A DNA stretch of 64,000 nt from contig NZ_KL370760.1 of assembly GCF_000701265.1 (NCBI RefSeq), positions 531,088-595,087 on the forward strand, in the 5' to 3' direction. Every line of letters starts with the position of its first letter. Position 1 is the stretch's first letter. The notes under the pieces were generated by a model, which searched no databases, was not told the DNA's origin, and saw nothing but the letters and a program-made list of their open reading frames with translations. This DNA comes from Legionella wadsworthii DSM 21896 = ATCC 33877 (GTDB lineage: Bacteria > Pseudomonadota > Gammaproteobacteria > Legionellales > Legionellaceae). Shown piece by piece: positions 8,610 to 16,776 of this stretch. Made by a program: the position numbers and the translations under genes.

Positions 8610-9803
8610 TTACTGATTCATCGCTTTCAAACTAGTCGCTTCTAACATAACTTCCTGAAGGACCTGACACGTTTTCTCAATTTCTGATTTCATTAAGGTT
8701 GGATGTACTAAAAACATGAGACTGGTCTCCCCTAACTTCATAGCCACTGGCAGCCTATTCAAGGGACGCGATTTGGTTCCATCAAAAGCTTTTTCCAAAT
8801 ACACTTCGGAACAAGAGCCTTGGTAGCAAGGGACGCCACGATGGTTTATTTCATTCAGAATGCGGCAACGGCTCCAGCCTGGAGCCAATTCATTTTCTTC
8901 TACAAAGACATAACACTTATAAGCTGCATGCACAATATCATCAGGAATTTGAGGGACTCTCAGCCCTTTTAGTGTAGAGGCCACCTCATAAATCATTTTT
9001 AAATTTCCAAGCCTTTGCTGTTGCCAGGCAGTCATTTTTTTTAGTTGTATCCTTCCTATAGCCGCCTGCATTTCAATCATTCTACCATTCATGCCAAAAT
9101 TACGGTGGAGCCAGCGAAAACCAGGTTCATGCTGTTCGTTATATACGGCATCCCATGATTTTCCATGGTCCTTATAAGACCACATGCAGGCCCATAATTT
9201 CTCATCATGGGTAGTGACCATGCCTCCTTCACCGCCTGTAGTCATTATTTTATCCTGGCAAAATGACCATGCACCAATATGGCCAATTGAACCTACTGAG
9301 CGTCCTTTATATTTGGCCCCATGAGCTTGAGCACAATCTTCAATAACATATAAATTGAATTTTTTTGCCAATTCCAGGATAGGATCCATGTCACAAGGCC
9401 AACCAGCCAGATGAACGCAAATGATGGCTTTTGTTTTGGGCGTCATCACAGCTTGAATGGTCTCTGCAGTAATGTTTTGGCTGTTTGCATCAACATCCGC
9501 AAATACAGGAGTACCGCCACAAGTGACTATAGAGGAGGCAGATGCGATAAAAGTCCGTGAGGTCACAATCACCTCATCACCTTGTTCTATCCCAATTGCT
9601 TTAAGCGCGACATCCAGTGCAATCGTGCCATTTGCCAAGGCGATTGCATGGGTTGTTCCTGCCCATTGGGCAAATTCTTTTTCGAATTCTCGGCATTCAC
9701 TTCCAGTCCAATAATTTACTTTATTCGATAGGAGCACTTGGCGTACCGCATCTGCCTCTTCTTCGGAGTAAGAAGGCCAAGGTGAAAACGCTGTATTGAG
9801 CAT
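8610..9803 (-). CDS. DegT/DnrJ/EryC1-family sugar aminotransferase
   Basis: 397 residues from the ATG at 9803, chosen because AAGGGATCAATT precedes it; an upstream ATG at 9857 would overlap the previous gene. It is a PLP-dependent aminotransferase that makes amino sugars from 4-keto or 3-keto nucleotide sugars. Visible family features are ANGTIALDVALKA, VIEDCAQAHG for cofactor contact, and Lys185 in SFCQDKIMTTGGEGG, the expected Schiff-base lysine. The start lies 10 bases after the stop of the PglD-like acetyltransferase gene. Together they suggest transamination then N-acetylation of a 4-keto-6-deoxy sugar, but no dehydratase gene is visible nearby. The substrate cannot be named. Confidence 0.88.
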   Translation of the reverse strand: MLNTAFSPWPSYSEEEADAVRQVLLSNKVNYWTGSECREFEKEFAQWAGTTHAIALANGTIALDVALKAIGIEQGDEVIVTSRTFIASASSIVTCGGTPVFADVDANSQNITAETIQAVMTPKTKAIICVHLAGWPCDMDPILELAKKFNLYVIEDCAQAHGAKYKGRSVGSIGHIGAWSFCQDKIMTTGGEGGMVTTHDEKLWACMWSYKDHGKSWDAVYNEQHEPGFRWLHRNFGMNGRMIEMQAAIGRIQLKKMTAWQQQRLGNLKMIYEVASTLKGLRVPQIPDDIVHAAYKCYVFVEENELAPGWSRCRILNEINHRGVPCYQGSCSEVYLEKAFDGTKSRPLNRLPVAMKLGETSLMFLVHPTLMKSEIEKTCQVLQEVMLEATSLKAMNQ

Positions 9804-9813
9804 AATTGATCCC

Positions 9814-10449
9814 TTATTCCTTTGAATTTTGTTGATAAATTTTAGCGGGCACTCCAAATGCTGTGCAATGATCGGCGAGATCGGTTACAACGGCAGAGCC
9901 TGCTCCAACCACGGCTTGTTTGCCAATTTTAATGCATTGACGCACAGAAGTTCCAATACCTACCCAACTTAAATCACCTACCTGCACGTTCCCTGCTAAA
10001 TTAACTCCTGGTGAGATGTGAACACCTCTTCCGATAAGACAATCATGCTCAATGATTGCACCAGTATTAATAATACATCCCGGGTGAACAATACAATCAG
10101 GATTTAATACTGCTCTGGCAAAAACAACAGAACCTTCTCCAATTTGAGCTGAAGTGCTTATGATGGCAGAGGGGTGAATAAGTGTCGCCAAGGGAATGTT
10201 TTGCCCAGATAAATAATCTATTTTTTCCATCCGCACGAAATTGTTTCCAATAGCCACTATAGCTGCGTCAAATTCAGCGGCTTGTGCCAGGAAAGACTGA
10301 GTATCTCCAATAACTTCCCAGTTTCCTGATTGGGTTATTTGAGGCCATCGGTCATCAAAAAATCTAATATTCTGCCAACCAGAACAATACGCTGTATCCG
10401 CTACAACTTTAGCATGCCCGCCTGCACCAAGTATCGCCAGGGATCTCAT
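9814..10449 (-). CDS. PglD-like sugar O/N-acetyltransferase, left-handed beta-helix
   Basis: 211 residues. The N-terminal 70 residues form a small Rossmann-like domain beginning LAILGAGGHAKVV, typical of PglD/NeuD-type enzymes. From about residue 85 there are hexapeptide repeats (IGEGSVVFARAVLN, IVHPGCIINTGAIIEHDC, IGRGVHISPGV). The His in IIEHDC matches the catalytic His of PglD. The enzyme would transfer acetyl from acetyl-CoA to the amino group of a UDP-linked sugar in the cytosol. Its first codon overlaps the end of the PglC-like gene by 4 bases (10446-10449), so the two are translationally coupled. NeuD-type sialic-acid O-acetyltransferases have the same architecture and remain an alternative. 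Confidence 0.85.
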   Translation of the reverse strand: MRSLAILGAGGHAKVVADTAYCSGWQNIRFFDDRWPQITQSGNWEVIGDTQSFLAQAAEFDAAIVAIGNNFVRMEKIDYLSGQNIPLATLIHPSAIISTSAQIGEGSVVFARAVLNPDCIVHPGCIINTGAIIEHDCLIGRGVHISPGVNLAGNVQVGDLSWVGIGTSVRQCIKIGKQAVVGAGSAVVTDLADHCTAFGVPAKIYQQNSKE

Positions 10450-11042
10450 GAAGGATTTCCTGTAAATTTTTCATTACTGACACTGCCTTGGGCAGTAATG
10501 CCTTCTCGTATTAATACTTTTTTCATGGTTAATAAAAGAATTTTGAAGTCTAAGTAAAAAGACTGGTTATCAACATACCATAAATCAAATTTAAATTTAT
10601 CATCCCAGGTTAAGGCATTACGGCCATTAACCTGAGCTAATCCGGTGATACCGGGTTTTACATCATGGCGTCTTTTTTGGTCATCATTATAGAGAGAAAG
10701 GTATTCCATTAGTAGAGGTCGCGGACCAACAAAACTCATTTCGCCTTTGAGCACATTCCACAATTGAGGTAACTCATCTAAGCTTGATGCACGAAGAAGA
10801 CGCCCAAAATGCGTAATTCTCTCTTTGTCCGGTAAAATTTCACCCTTTTTATTGTATGTTTCTTTCATCGTCCTAAATTTAATGAGTTGAAACTTTTTGC
10901 CATGCAATCCTGGACGATCTTGACGAAAAAAGACAGGAGAACCTAATCGCCAACGAATCATGAATGCAATAACCAAGAGTAAGGGCAAAAATAGAATGAG
11001 TAGGGCACTTGCTGCTGTTACATCAAAAATTCGTTTTAGCAA
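10446..11042 (-). CDS. PglC-like initiating phosphoglycosyl transferase (bacterial sugar transferase)
   Basis: 198 residues. It transfers a sugar-1-phosphate from UDP-sugar to undecaprenyl phosphate, the first committed step of glycan assembly, at the inner membrane. One N-terminal hydrophobic re-entrant segment (about residues 10-30) is followed by LIKFRTMKE, by the catalytic Asp-Glu pair in SSLDELPQLWNVLKGEMSFVG, and by GPRPLLMEY. It is a short monotopic enzyme like PglC, without the extra membrane domains of WbaP. The start is TTG at 11042, supported by GGAGAATTGTT upstream. It overlaps the acetyltransferase gene by 4 bases. The sugar may be a diNAcBac-type amino sugar; this is inference from the neighbours. 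Confidence 0.9.
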   Translation of the reverse strand: MLKRIFDVTAASALLILFLPLLLVIAFMIRWRLGSPVFFRQDRPGLHGKKFQLIKFRTMKETYNKKGEILPDKERITHFGRLLRASSLDELPQLWNVLKGEMSFVGPRPLLMEYLSLYNDDQKRRHDVKPGITGLAQVNGRNALTWDDKFKFDLWYVDNQSFYLDFKILLLTMKKVLIREGITAQGSVSNEKFTGNPS

Positions 11043-11208
11043 AACAATTCTCCGCTATCAGTATAAATAGAAGGAACACAAGCATAAGTTGTTGCATACT
11101 TTCTGACAAGCGTTTCGAATCCAGGTTAGGGAAGCTGACATATTCCTATTAACTGACGGATTCACGATAAAGGAAATGTTTGGCTTCCATCCAAAAACTA
11201 AAGGGATA

Positions 11209-12351
11209 CTAAAACCCTCTAGTAACGGCCTTGTGAAGTTCTTCAACAACTCGCTCTTGTTGCTCCTGAGTTAATCCAATCCATAAGGGCAATCTAAGAA
11301 TTCTTTCAGAAAGTGAATCAGTCAAAGTCAAATCTCCGTGAGTTTTACCAAAACATTGACCTGCTTTCGAGGAGTGTAGTGGCACATAATGGGATATGAG
11401 ATGTATCCCTTGCTCCTTTAGACGATTGATAATAATTTGACGATCAAATTCCGGAGAGAGAATAATGTAATACATGTGTGCGTTATGCTGACAATGTGCC
11501 GGAATTATGGGGCGACGAAGAATACCTGCTTCTTCCAAAGGCTTCAGAAGTTGATGATAATGATTCCAAATCGAAATACGTCGATATGTGATGCTTTCCG
11601 CATCTTCAAGTTGAGCGTATAGAAATGCAGCAATAATCTCACTAGGCAAATAGGAGGACCCCACATCATGCCAGGTATATTTATCAACATCTCCTCGCAG
11701 AAATTGGCTGCGGTTCGTTCCCTTTTCACGTATTATCTCTGCGCGCAGTGCCATTTCAGGGTTATTTACTAAAAGAGCGCCCCCTTCACCCGATATGATA
11801 TTTTTGGTTTCATGAAAACTGTAAGCACCAAGGTCACCAATACTGCCTAAAACTTTATCTTTATACTTTGCCATTATTCCCTGTGCAGCATCCTCGATAA
11901 CCATTAGGCCATGCCGTTTCGCGATTTCTGTAATGACGTCCATTTCGCAGGAAACGCCTGCATAATGTACGGGAACAATCGCTTTGGTTTTAGGAGTGAT
12001 GGCAGCTTCTATTAATTGTTCATTAATGTTTAGTGTGTCTTCACGAATATCAATAAAAACGGGTTTCCCTCTTTGTAATACAAATGCATTGGCCGTGGAT
12101 ACAAAGGTATATGATGGCATAATGATTTCATCATCAGGTTGAATATTTAACAATAAAGCGGCTATTTCCAATGCTGCCGTACAAGAATGAGTTAAGAGTG
12201 CTTTCGTGCAGTTTGTTTCTTCTTCAAGCCAAGTGTGGCAACGTTTGGTAAATTGGCCATCACCGGAGAGATGGTTGTAGCTATGGGCTTCCGCAATATA
12301 TTGTATTTCTTTACCTGTTTTGTAGGGTCGATTAAATGTTATTCTGTTCAT
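11209..12351 (-). CDS. wecE: WecE/RffA-type dTDP-4-keto-6-deoxyhexose transaminase
   Basis: 380 residues, close in length and sequence to E. coli WecE, which makes dTDP-4-amino-4,6-dideoxygalactose (Fuc4N) from dTDP-4-keto-6-deoxyglucose with glutamate and PLP. Shared signatures include SGDGQFTKRCHTWLE, LEIAALLLNIQPDDEIIMPS, YTFVSTANAFVL, VEDAAQ-like VIEDAAQGIM, and Lys183 in SFHETKN as the Schiff-base lysine. AGGAATAAG lies upstream of the ATG. Fuc4N synthesis also needs RmlA/RmlB-type enzymes, which are not in this window. A 166-base gap with no convincing gene separates it from the PglC-like gene, so it may be the last gene of a separate unit with the acyltransferase upstream. Confidence 0.88.
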   Translation of the reverse strand: MNRITFNRPYKTGKEIQYIAEAHSYNHLSGDGQFTKRCHTWLEEETNCTKALLTHSCTAALEIAALLLNIQPDDEIIMPSYTFVSTANAFVLQRGKPVFIDIREDTLNINEQLIEAAITPKTKAIVPVHYAGVSCEMDVITEIAKRHGLMVIEDAAQGIMAKYKDKVLGSIGDLGAYSFHETKNIISGEGGALLVNNPEMALRAEIIREKGTNRSQFLRGDVDKYTWHDVGSSYLPSEIIAAFLYAQLEDAESITYRRISIWNHYHQLLKPLEEAGILRRPIIPAHCQHNAHMYYIILSPEFDRQIIINRLKEQGIHLISHYVPLHSSKAGQCFGKTHGDLTLTDSLSERILRLPLWIGLTQEQQERVVEELHKAVTRGF

Positions 12352-12375
12352 GGTTACATCTTATTCCTGGAAATA

Positions 12376-13533
12376 TTAAGAAGCATTACTTGGCAAAATA
12401 GTATTATTCTTTTTATGAATTTCTAATTTTGAAACTAAATCCCCTACCTGATGAGATAGTTTAATTCCAACAGCATCCACATATGTTAAATAATGCGCTA
12501 ATATTAATGAAATTAGTACACCAATACAATCAATCCATAGATTATCTATTGAATTCATCAATCTTAATCCAACTGTCCAAATGACCAGCGAATGAATGAG
12601 ATATAAAGAAAATGAAATTTTGCCTAAATAAATACTTAATGGTGAAGATAAAAAATTTTGTACTGGTTTACAGTACATCGCTGCGATAAAAAAATTTAAA
12701 AGGCAAAAAACCTTAAAAATAAATGAAAATGAAATTTGACTGTGAAAATGATGATCAAAAAACCAAGAGGACAGAAGTGCCAGGAATAAAGTGAGGTACC
12801 CTATAAAAGTATTATTAACGGAAGGATATTTAGAGTAAACCCAGGCAAGCATCACCCCAATAAAAAAAAGGCTATAGAGAATATTCCATTGCATGGCAAT
12901 GATGCTAAAAATTAAAATGAAAACAGGTTTAAATTTTAATTTATCTATGACCAACAAGGAGCATAGGACAAATATTGAACCCAAAAATTCTATTTGCATG
13001 GTCCAAAGAGGTGGAATTAATGATTGCTTTTTATCATAGTGATAAAGCACCTGGAAAAAATGGAATCGGCAAAAATCGAAGAAGTTCGGAACTTCAACAA
13101 GAAAACTTCTAAACTTTTCTGGGCGTAATGCAAGTGGCGGGATCAGCTTGGTTTTCAGAGCGATAAAATACATTAAAGAGGCAATACCAATGGGAATAAT
13201 AAGTCGAATATAGCGTCCAGCTAGTATTTTTTTTAATATAAGCGGATTCTGTTTTTTAAAATAACCAATAGTTAAAGAAAATCCTGAGGTGATAAAAAAG
13301 ATATAAACTGCCATGCCACCATTTAAGAAAAATATTTTTTTCATAAATTTAGATGCTGCTGGAGCAATAGGGAAACGAAATACAAAAAAATGAAAAAGTA
13401 CCACAATAATTGCCGCCCAGCCACGGATACCATCAAGAAAATAAATCCGATTCATGGCTGTTTCTTGATTGGCAGTTGTTGGTTTTTTCTTTTTAAAAGA
13501 AATTAATTTACTAACAGGTAAAAAAAAATTCAT
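12376..13533 (-). CDS. Acyltransferase family 3 (OafA/YrhL-like) membrane protein
   Basis: 385 residues with about ten hydrophobic segments. The family hallmark NRIYFLDGIRGWAAIIVVLFHFF near the N-terminus contains the Arg/Gly-rich loop and the catalytic-type His of acyltransferase-3 proteins. Such proteins O-acetylate LPS or capsule sugars across the inner membrane. I keep the ATG at 13533 because AGGATTGTGA precedes it; an ATG at 13455, directly before NRIYFLDG, has a poorer site. It is the first gene of the minus-strand glycan run, 24 bases before wecE. This locus therefore holds two unrelated acyltransferase systems. The position acetylated is unknown. Confidence 0.85.
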   Translation of the reverse strand: MNFFLPVSKLISFKKKKPTTANQETAMNRIYFLDGIRGWAAIIVVLFHFFVFRFPIAPAASKFMKKIFFLNGGMAVYIFFITSGFSLTIGYFKKQNPLILKKILAGRYIRLIIPIGIASLMYFIALKTKLIPPLALRPEKFRSFLVEVPNFFDFCRFHFFQVLYHYDKKQSLIPPLWTMQIEFLGSIFVLCSLLVIDKLKFKPVFILIFSIIAMQWNILYSLFFIGVMLAWVYSKYPSVNNTFIGYLTLFLALLSSWFFDHHFHSQISFSFIFKVFCLLNFFIAAMYCKPVQNFLSSPLSIYLGKISFSLYLIHSLVIWTVGLRLMNSIDNLWIDCIGVLISLILAHYLTYVDAVGIKLSHQVGDLVSKLEIHKKNNTILPSNAS

Positions 13534-13876
13534 TCACAATCCTATGCGATACATAATAAATTTTATTTCGCTTTCTACCTGAATCAAACCTCTATTTTTG
13601 CTTTCCTGCTTTTTAGCGGATAGAGATCATGAATAGGTAAAATAAATTTCCTGGGTTCAGTGACATTGATTTAATTTTTTTAATTATACCTGCCAATGGT
13701 TCACAAAAAAATTACCTTATCGATATTCTTTTAAGGTTCCATATTTCTATTTAAAATATTGATTTGATGCATCTGTTCTAAAATTAGATTTTTTGAATGA
13801 ACGATAAAGCGCATTATATAATGTGCCGACGCATTTTGGCAGTTAGGGGAAACTCTTAAACTCATGATAAAGTGTA
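13534..13876. other. Intergenic region between glycan locus and fni (343 bases)
   Basis: A very AT-rich stretch without a credible reading frame. It holds one promoter-like element (see 13793-13822). I see no tRNA, strong terminator or insertion-sequence end. It marks the boundary between the glycan locus and the conserved fni-ribH pair, both on the minus strand. Confidence 0.6.
13793..13822. promoter_or_regulatory. Promoter-like element, TATAAT within a palindromic ATTATATAAT
   Basis: TTGAAT (13793-13798) and TATAAT (13817-13822) are 18 bases apart on the plus strand. The -10 core is nearly self-complementary, so on the minus strand it also reads TATAAT, with a CTGCCA-like -35 about 18 bases away. 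The minus reading could drive the acyltransferase/wecE genes; no plus-strand gene follows directly. Consensus match only. Confidence 0.35.
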
Positions 13877-14902
13877 TTAACCTAGTTTCTGTGTTAAATC
13901 AGACAATACCTTGCTTCCGGTACAAAACATGGCGACCTTAAGTTCATATTCAATGGTTTGCATGCATAAGCTCACCCGTTCCGAAGATTCCAAGGCAGCT
14001 TCGAGCAATGGCCTTGCATAACCCACGGTTGTTGCGCCCAGAGCAAATAATTTAGCCGCATTTAACCCATTGATAACGCCACCTGACCCCCATATTTCAA
14101 AAGAAGGATTCAGTGCTGCAGCTTGCTTTACAGAAGTAACCGTATCGATACCCCAATTGCCAAAAGTGAGTGCTGCCTGCTGGCGAATTGGATCTTCGAT
14201 CGCCCTTCGTCCTTCAATTCGACCCCAATGAGTCCCTCCCAGGCCGCCTACATCAATTGCTGCGATGCCGATATCGTTTAACCGCGACATAGTCTGACTT
14301 GAGAAACCACACCCTGTTTCTTTAATAATGACAGGCAAGGGTAGTTCCTGAACTATTTTTTCTAAAGCTTGCCAGCACCCTTTATAATTAGTAGTACCTT
14401 CAGGCTGCATACTTTCTTGAAGGGGATTGCAGTGAATAATGAGTGCATCGGCTTGCAATGCATCGGTTAAACGTTGAACATCACTGGTCGAGGTCGAGAT
14501 TAACTGGGCGATGCCTAAATTACTGTATAAACTGACCTGAGGAAATTTTTTGCGTAAATCATGCCATTCGAATGCAGCCTTGGCATCGGTCAGTTCACGT
14601 CGTTGAGAGCCCACACCCATGGCCCAGCCATTTAGCGCACAAGCTTCAATTAAATGGTGATTAATGTGTTTTGCTCGACGATGTCCCGCTGTCATGGAGC
14701 TTATCAGGAAAGGCTTTTCAACAGGACGGCCAAAGCGTGATCCTTGAATACAAATTTCATCAAAATTGATATCTGGAAGCGCATCATGGATTAATTGAAT
14801 TGTATCAAAAGTTCCAAATTCAGTCGTTTGATTTTCAGACATTAAGGCCAATTTAATATGATCTTGTTTGCGTTGCTCAAACTGTTCATAATTATTTGTC
14901 AT
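13877..14902 (-). CDS. fni: Isopentenyl-diphosphate delta-isomerase, type 2 (FMN-dependent)
   Basis: 341 residues, full length for the type 2 enzyme, which interconverts isopentenyl and dimethylallyl diphosphate with reduced FMN. Recognisable segments are RKQDHIKLAL near the start, PFLISSMTAGHRRAKHIN for FMN and phosphate contact, MGVGSQRREL, IIKETGCGFS, and the GGLGGTHWGRIEGRR loop that precedes the flavin phosphate site. Its ATG overlaps the ribH stop in an ATGA arrangement (14899-14902), so translation is probably coupled. Pairing a flavin-dependent enzyme with a riboflavin-pathway gene is notable. Confidence 0.95.
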   Translation of the reverse strand: MTNNYEQFEQRKQDHIKLALMSENQTTEFGTFDTIQLIHDALPDINFDEICIQGSRFGRPVEKPFLISSMTAGHRRAKHINHHLIEACALNGWAMGVGSQRRELTDAKAAFEWHDLRKKFPQVSLYSNLGIAQLISTSTSDVQRLTDALQADALIIHCNPLQESMQPEGTTNYKGCWQALEKIVQELPLPVIIKETGCGFSSQTMSRLNDIGIAAIDVGGLGGTHWGRIEGRRAIEDPIRQQAALTFGNWGIDTVTSVKQAAALNPSFEIWGSGGVINGLNAAKLFALGATTVGYARPLLEAALESSERVSLCMQTIEYELKVAMFCTGSKVLSDLTQKLG

Positions 14903-15384
14903 TTATATCCTATTTCTATGTCACGTAAAGTTTGGTGCATCATAATGGCAGCATTGGCAACATCTTTACCTTTGTGTCCTCCCTTTCCACCAAGTCTATC
15001 CCAAGCTTGCTCTTCGTTCTCTGTAGTCAGTACCCCAAATAAAACAGGGATATTATACTCTAATGAAACTTGCATGCATCCTTGGCTCACCATCTGACAT
15101 ACTACATCATAATGGCTGGTTTCACCGCGAATGACAGAACCAAACGTGATTATGGATTGCACTTGTTTTTGCAGGGCCAGGCGCTTCACAGCCAAAGGAA
15201 TTTCTACTGCGCCGGGAACTTCATAAGAAATAATGTCTGTCTGATGGATACCACGTTTTAAAAGTTGGGAAATTGCTCCCTCTTGCAAGGCTTGGGTAAT
15301 TTCTCGATTAAAAAGACTGGTGATGATGCCAATGGGAAAAGAACTTACAATGGATGTTTCTTCTGCATTCACGGTATTTTGCAT
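14899..15384 (-). CDS. ribH: 6,7-dimethyl-8-ribityllumazine synthase
   Basis: 161 residues. It condenses 5-amino-6-ribitylaminouracil with 3,4-dihydroxybutanone phosphate, the penultimate step of riboflavin synthesis. Conserved features are FNREITQALQEGA at the substrate site, YEVPGAVEIPLAVKRLA, and FGSVIRGETSHYDVV with His91 as the catalytic-type histidine. No ribD, ribE or ribBA is adjacent; the gene is instead coupled to fni. It may therefore be a second, stand-alone copy beside a standard rib operon elsewhere. I see no FMN riboswitch core (AGGGTGA-type) in the upstream bases. Confidence 0.93.
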   Translation of the reverse strand: MQNTVNAEETSIVSSFPIGIITSLFNREITQALQEGAISQLLKRGIHQTDIISYEVPGAVEIPLAVKRLALQKQVQSIITFGSVIRGETSHYDVVCQMVSQGCMQVSLEYNIPVLFGVLTTENEEQAWDRLGGKGGHKGKDVANAAIMMHQTLRDIEIGYK

Positions 15385-15687
15385 AGTCTATTCTCTGTTA
15401 ATTTGGGAGTATTTCTGTTCCTGCAATTTAACTCTTTATTACAGGATTTTCCACTTATTTACTTTGTAAACCGTTTAAAATGAGAAATTATTATACAGCC
15501 TTTTTTGCTGGGAATCTAATTGCTTCATACCTTAATGAATAAAGAGCGATGCCGCGGGAGTAGAAACAAACTCATTGAATCATTCCGCCAAAGACAAATA
15601 TTTAAAAAAAGGAATAGTTATATCCAAATCATATCAGTTAATATTCTAGTTCAATCTCAAATCATAAAAGATAATCAAGTTAAAACT
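15385..15687. other. Divergent intergenic region between ribH and a membrane-protein gene
   Basis: About 300 AT-rich bases serving both directions. The plus-strand frame is open from a TTG at 15520 and an ATG at 15535, so part of this stretch could be translated if those starts are used. A CAGCCTTTTTTGCTG micro-hairpin lies at about 15497-15511. No clear promoter consensus or riboswitch was found. Confidence 0.4.
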
Positions 15688-16776
15688 ATGAATGAAGATT
15701 TTCTCCGGTATAAAACGCGGTTTATCACATTGACTTTGCTTCTTGGCTATGCCTTTATGCATGTGAAGCTTACTGGGGTTTATTTCAAGGTGACATTAGA
15801 TAAACTGGCCAACTTTTCTGCCCCTATTACTTTTGGACAACGGCTTTTAATCCCGTTATTCGCCCATGTTATTTCCTACTTTACCCCATTAGATCTTGAT
15901 AAAATTTATTTTTTAATTGAATGGATGTTCATCAGTTTATTTTACTTTGCATTATTAAAGTTGATGCAGTATGAATTTACTTTGCGTCAATCGCAATTGC
16001 TTAGTTGGTTATTTCTTCTTCTCTTACCCTTAATGACCGTTATCAATTATCGATTTACTACGGGCGGACCTGCGACCTTTTTCTTTTATTATGATTCGCC
16101 CAGTCTTTTTTTTCTCACTCTGGGATTCTTATTTTGTCTTCGTTCGAATTGGTTATACTTCCTACCCTTACTTTTCGTAGCTACGATAAATCGAGAAAGT
16201 AGTCTTCTGCTGATACTTTTTATACCCGCTTTACATTGGAATCATTTGCATGCCGTTTATAAGCAAATAATTCTGTCTTTAGCCGTGTATGTTCTTGCAC
16301 GCAGTTTGGTACTTATATTTTTACACGATGCTTCAGGTACATTGTTGGAATGGTATTTTAAATCCTCGAATGACACCCATTTTAAAGTGAATTTTCAATG
16401 GTTGTTGAATGAACAACACATCTTTTTATTTATATTTTGTTTTGCAGGAATACCGTTCTTTTGGTTCGCATTTTATGACTATATTCCGCTTCTTTTCCGC
16501 CCATTACGATACGTGGCATTATTCTATTTTATTGTATTGCTCCTGATAGGTAACTTTCCAGAGGTACGCATTTTTAGTGAAATCGTTTTAATGCTCTATC
16601 TGCCCGTATGTATTGCATTAAAGAGCTGGATCAATGATCGCATGCCTGTCTCTTCTGAAGTAAAAACCAGTATGCTTTATTACATTGATCGCTATTTTGT
16701 CCTGGCGACATTAGTCCTAATTACTGCTGTGCACCACTCTTTAAACCAATGGGTCATTTGGTTATCCCGCTTTTAA
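15688..16776 (+). CDS. Orphan polytopic membrane protein
   Basis: 362 residues from the ATG at 15688; the frame is open back to 15520, but the extra 56 residues are basic and unlike a membrane protein start, and none of the starts has a good ribosome site. I do not recognise the family. About nine hydrophobic segments are visible (for example LITLTLLLGYAFMHV-like and LSWLFLLLLPLMTVI). A motif-like YDSPSLFFLTLGFLF and ATINRESSLLLILFIPALHW lie in the middle. The topology and an Asn-Arg-Glu in a loop recall glycosyltransferase-C or EpsG-like membrane enzymes, but this is weak. Its 3' end overlaps the convergent gene on the other strand by 23 bases. Confidence 0.6.
   Translation: MNEDFLRYKTRFITLTLLLGYAFMHVKLTGVYFKVTLDKLANFSAPITFGQRLLIPLFAHVISYFTPLDLDKIYFLIEWMFISLFYFALLKLMQYEFTLRQSQLLSWLFLLLLPLMTVINYRFTTGGPATFFFYYDSPSLFFLTLGFLFCLRSNWLYFLPLLFVATINRESSLLLILFIPALHWNHLHAVYKQIILSLAVYVLARSLVLIFLHDASGTLLEWYFKSSNDTHFKVNFQWLLNEQHIFLFIFCFAGIPFFWFAFYDYIPLLFRPLRYVALFYFIVLLLIGNFPEVRIFSEIVLMLYLPVCIALKSWINDRMPVSSEVKTSMLYYIDRYFVLATLVLITAVHHSLNQWVIWLSRF

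Noticed and set aside
11058-11249. 63-codon minus-strand frame between wecE and the PglC-like gene
   Set aside because: It overlaps the wecE 3' end, shows no family or ribosome site, and has a shadow-like composition; the gap is treated as non-coding.
15385-15520. FMN riboswitch upstream of ribH
   Set aside because: No conserved RFN core (AGGGTGA, GGGCGG-type segments) was found in the leader.
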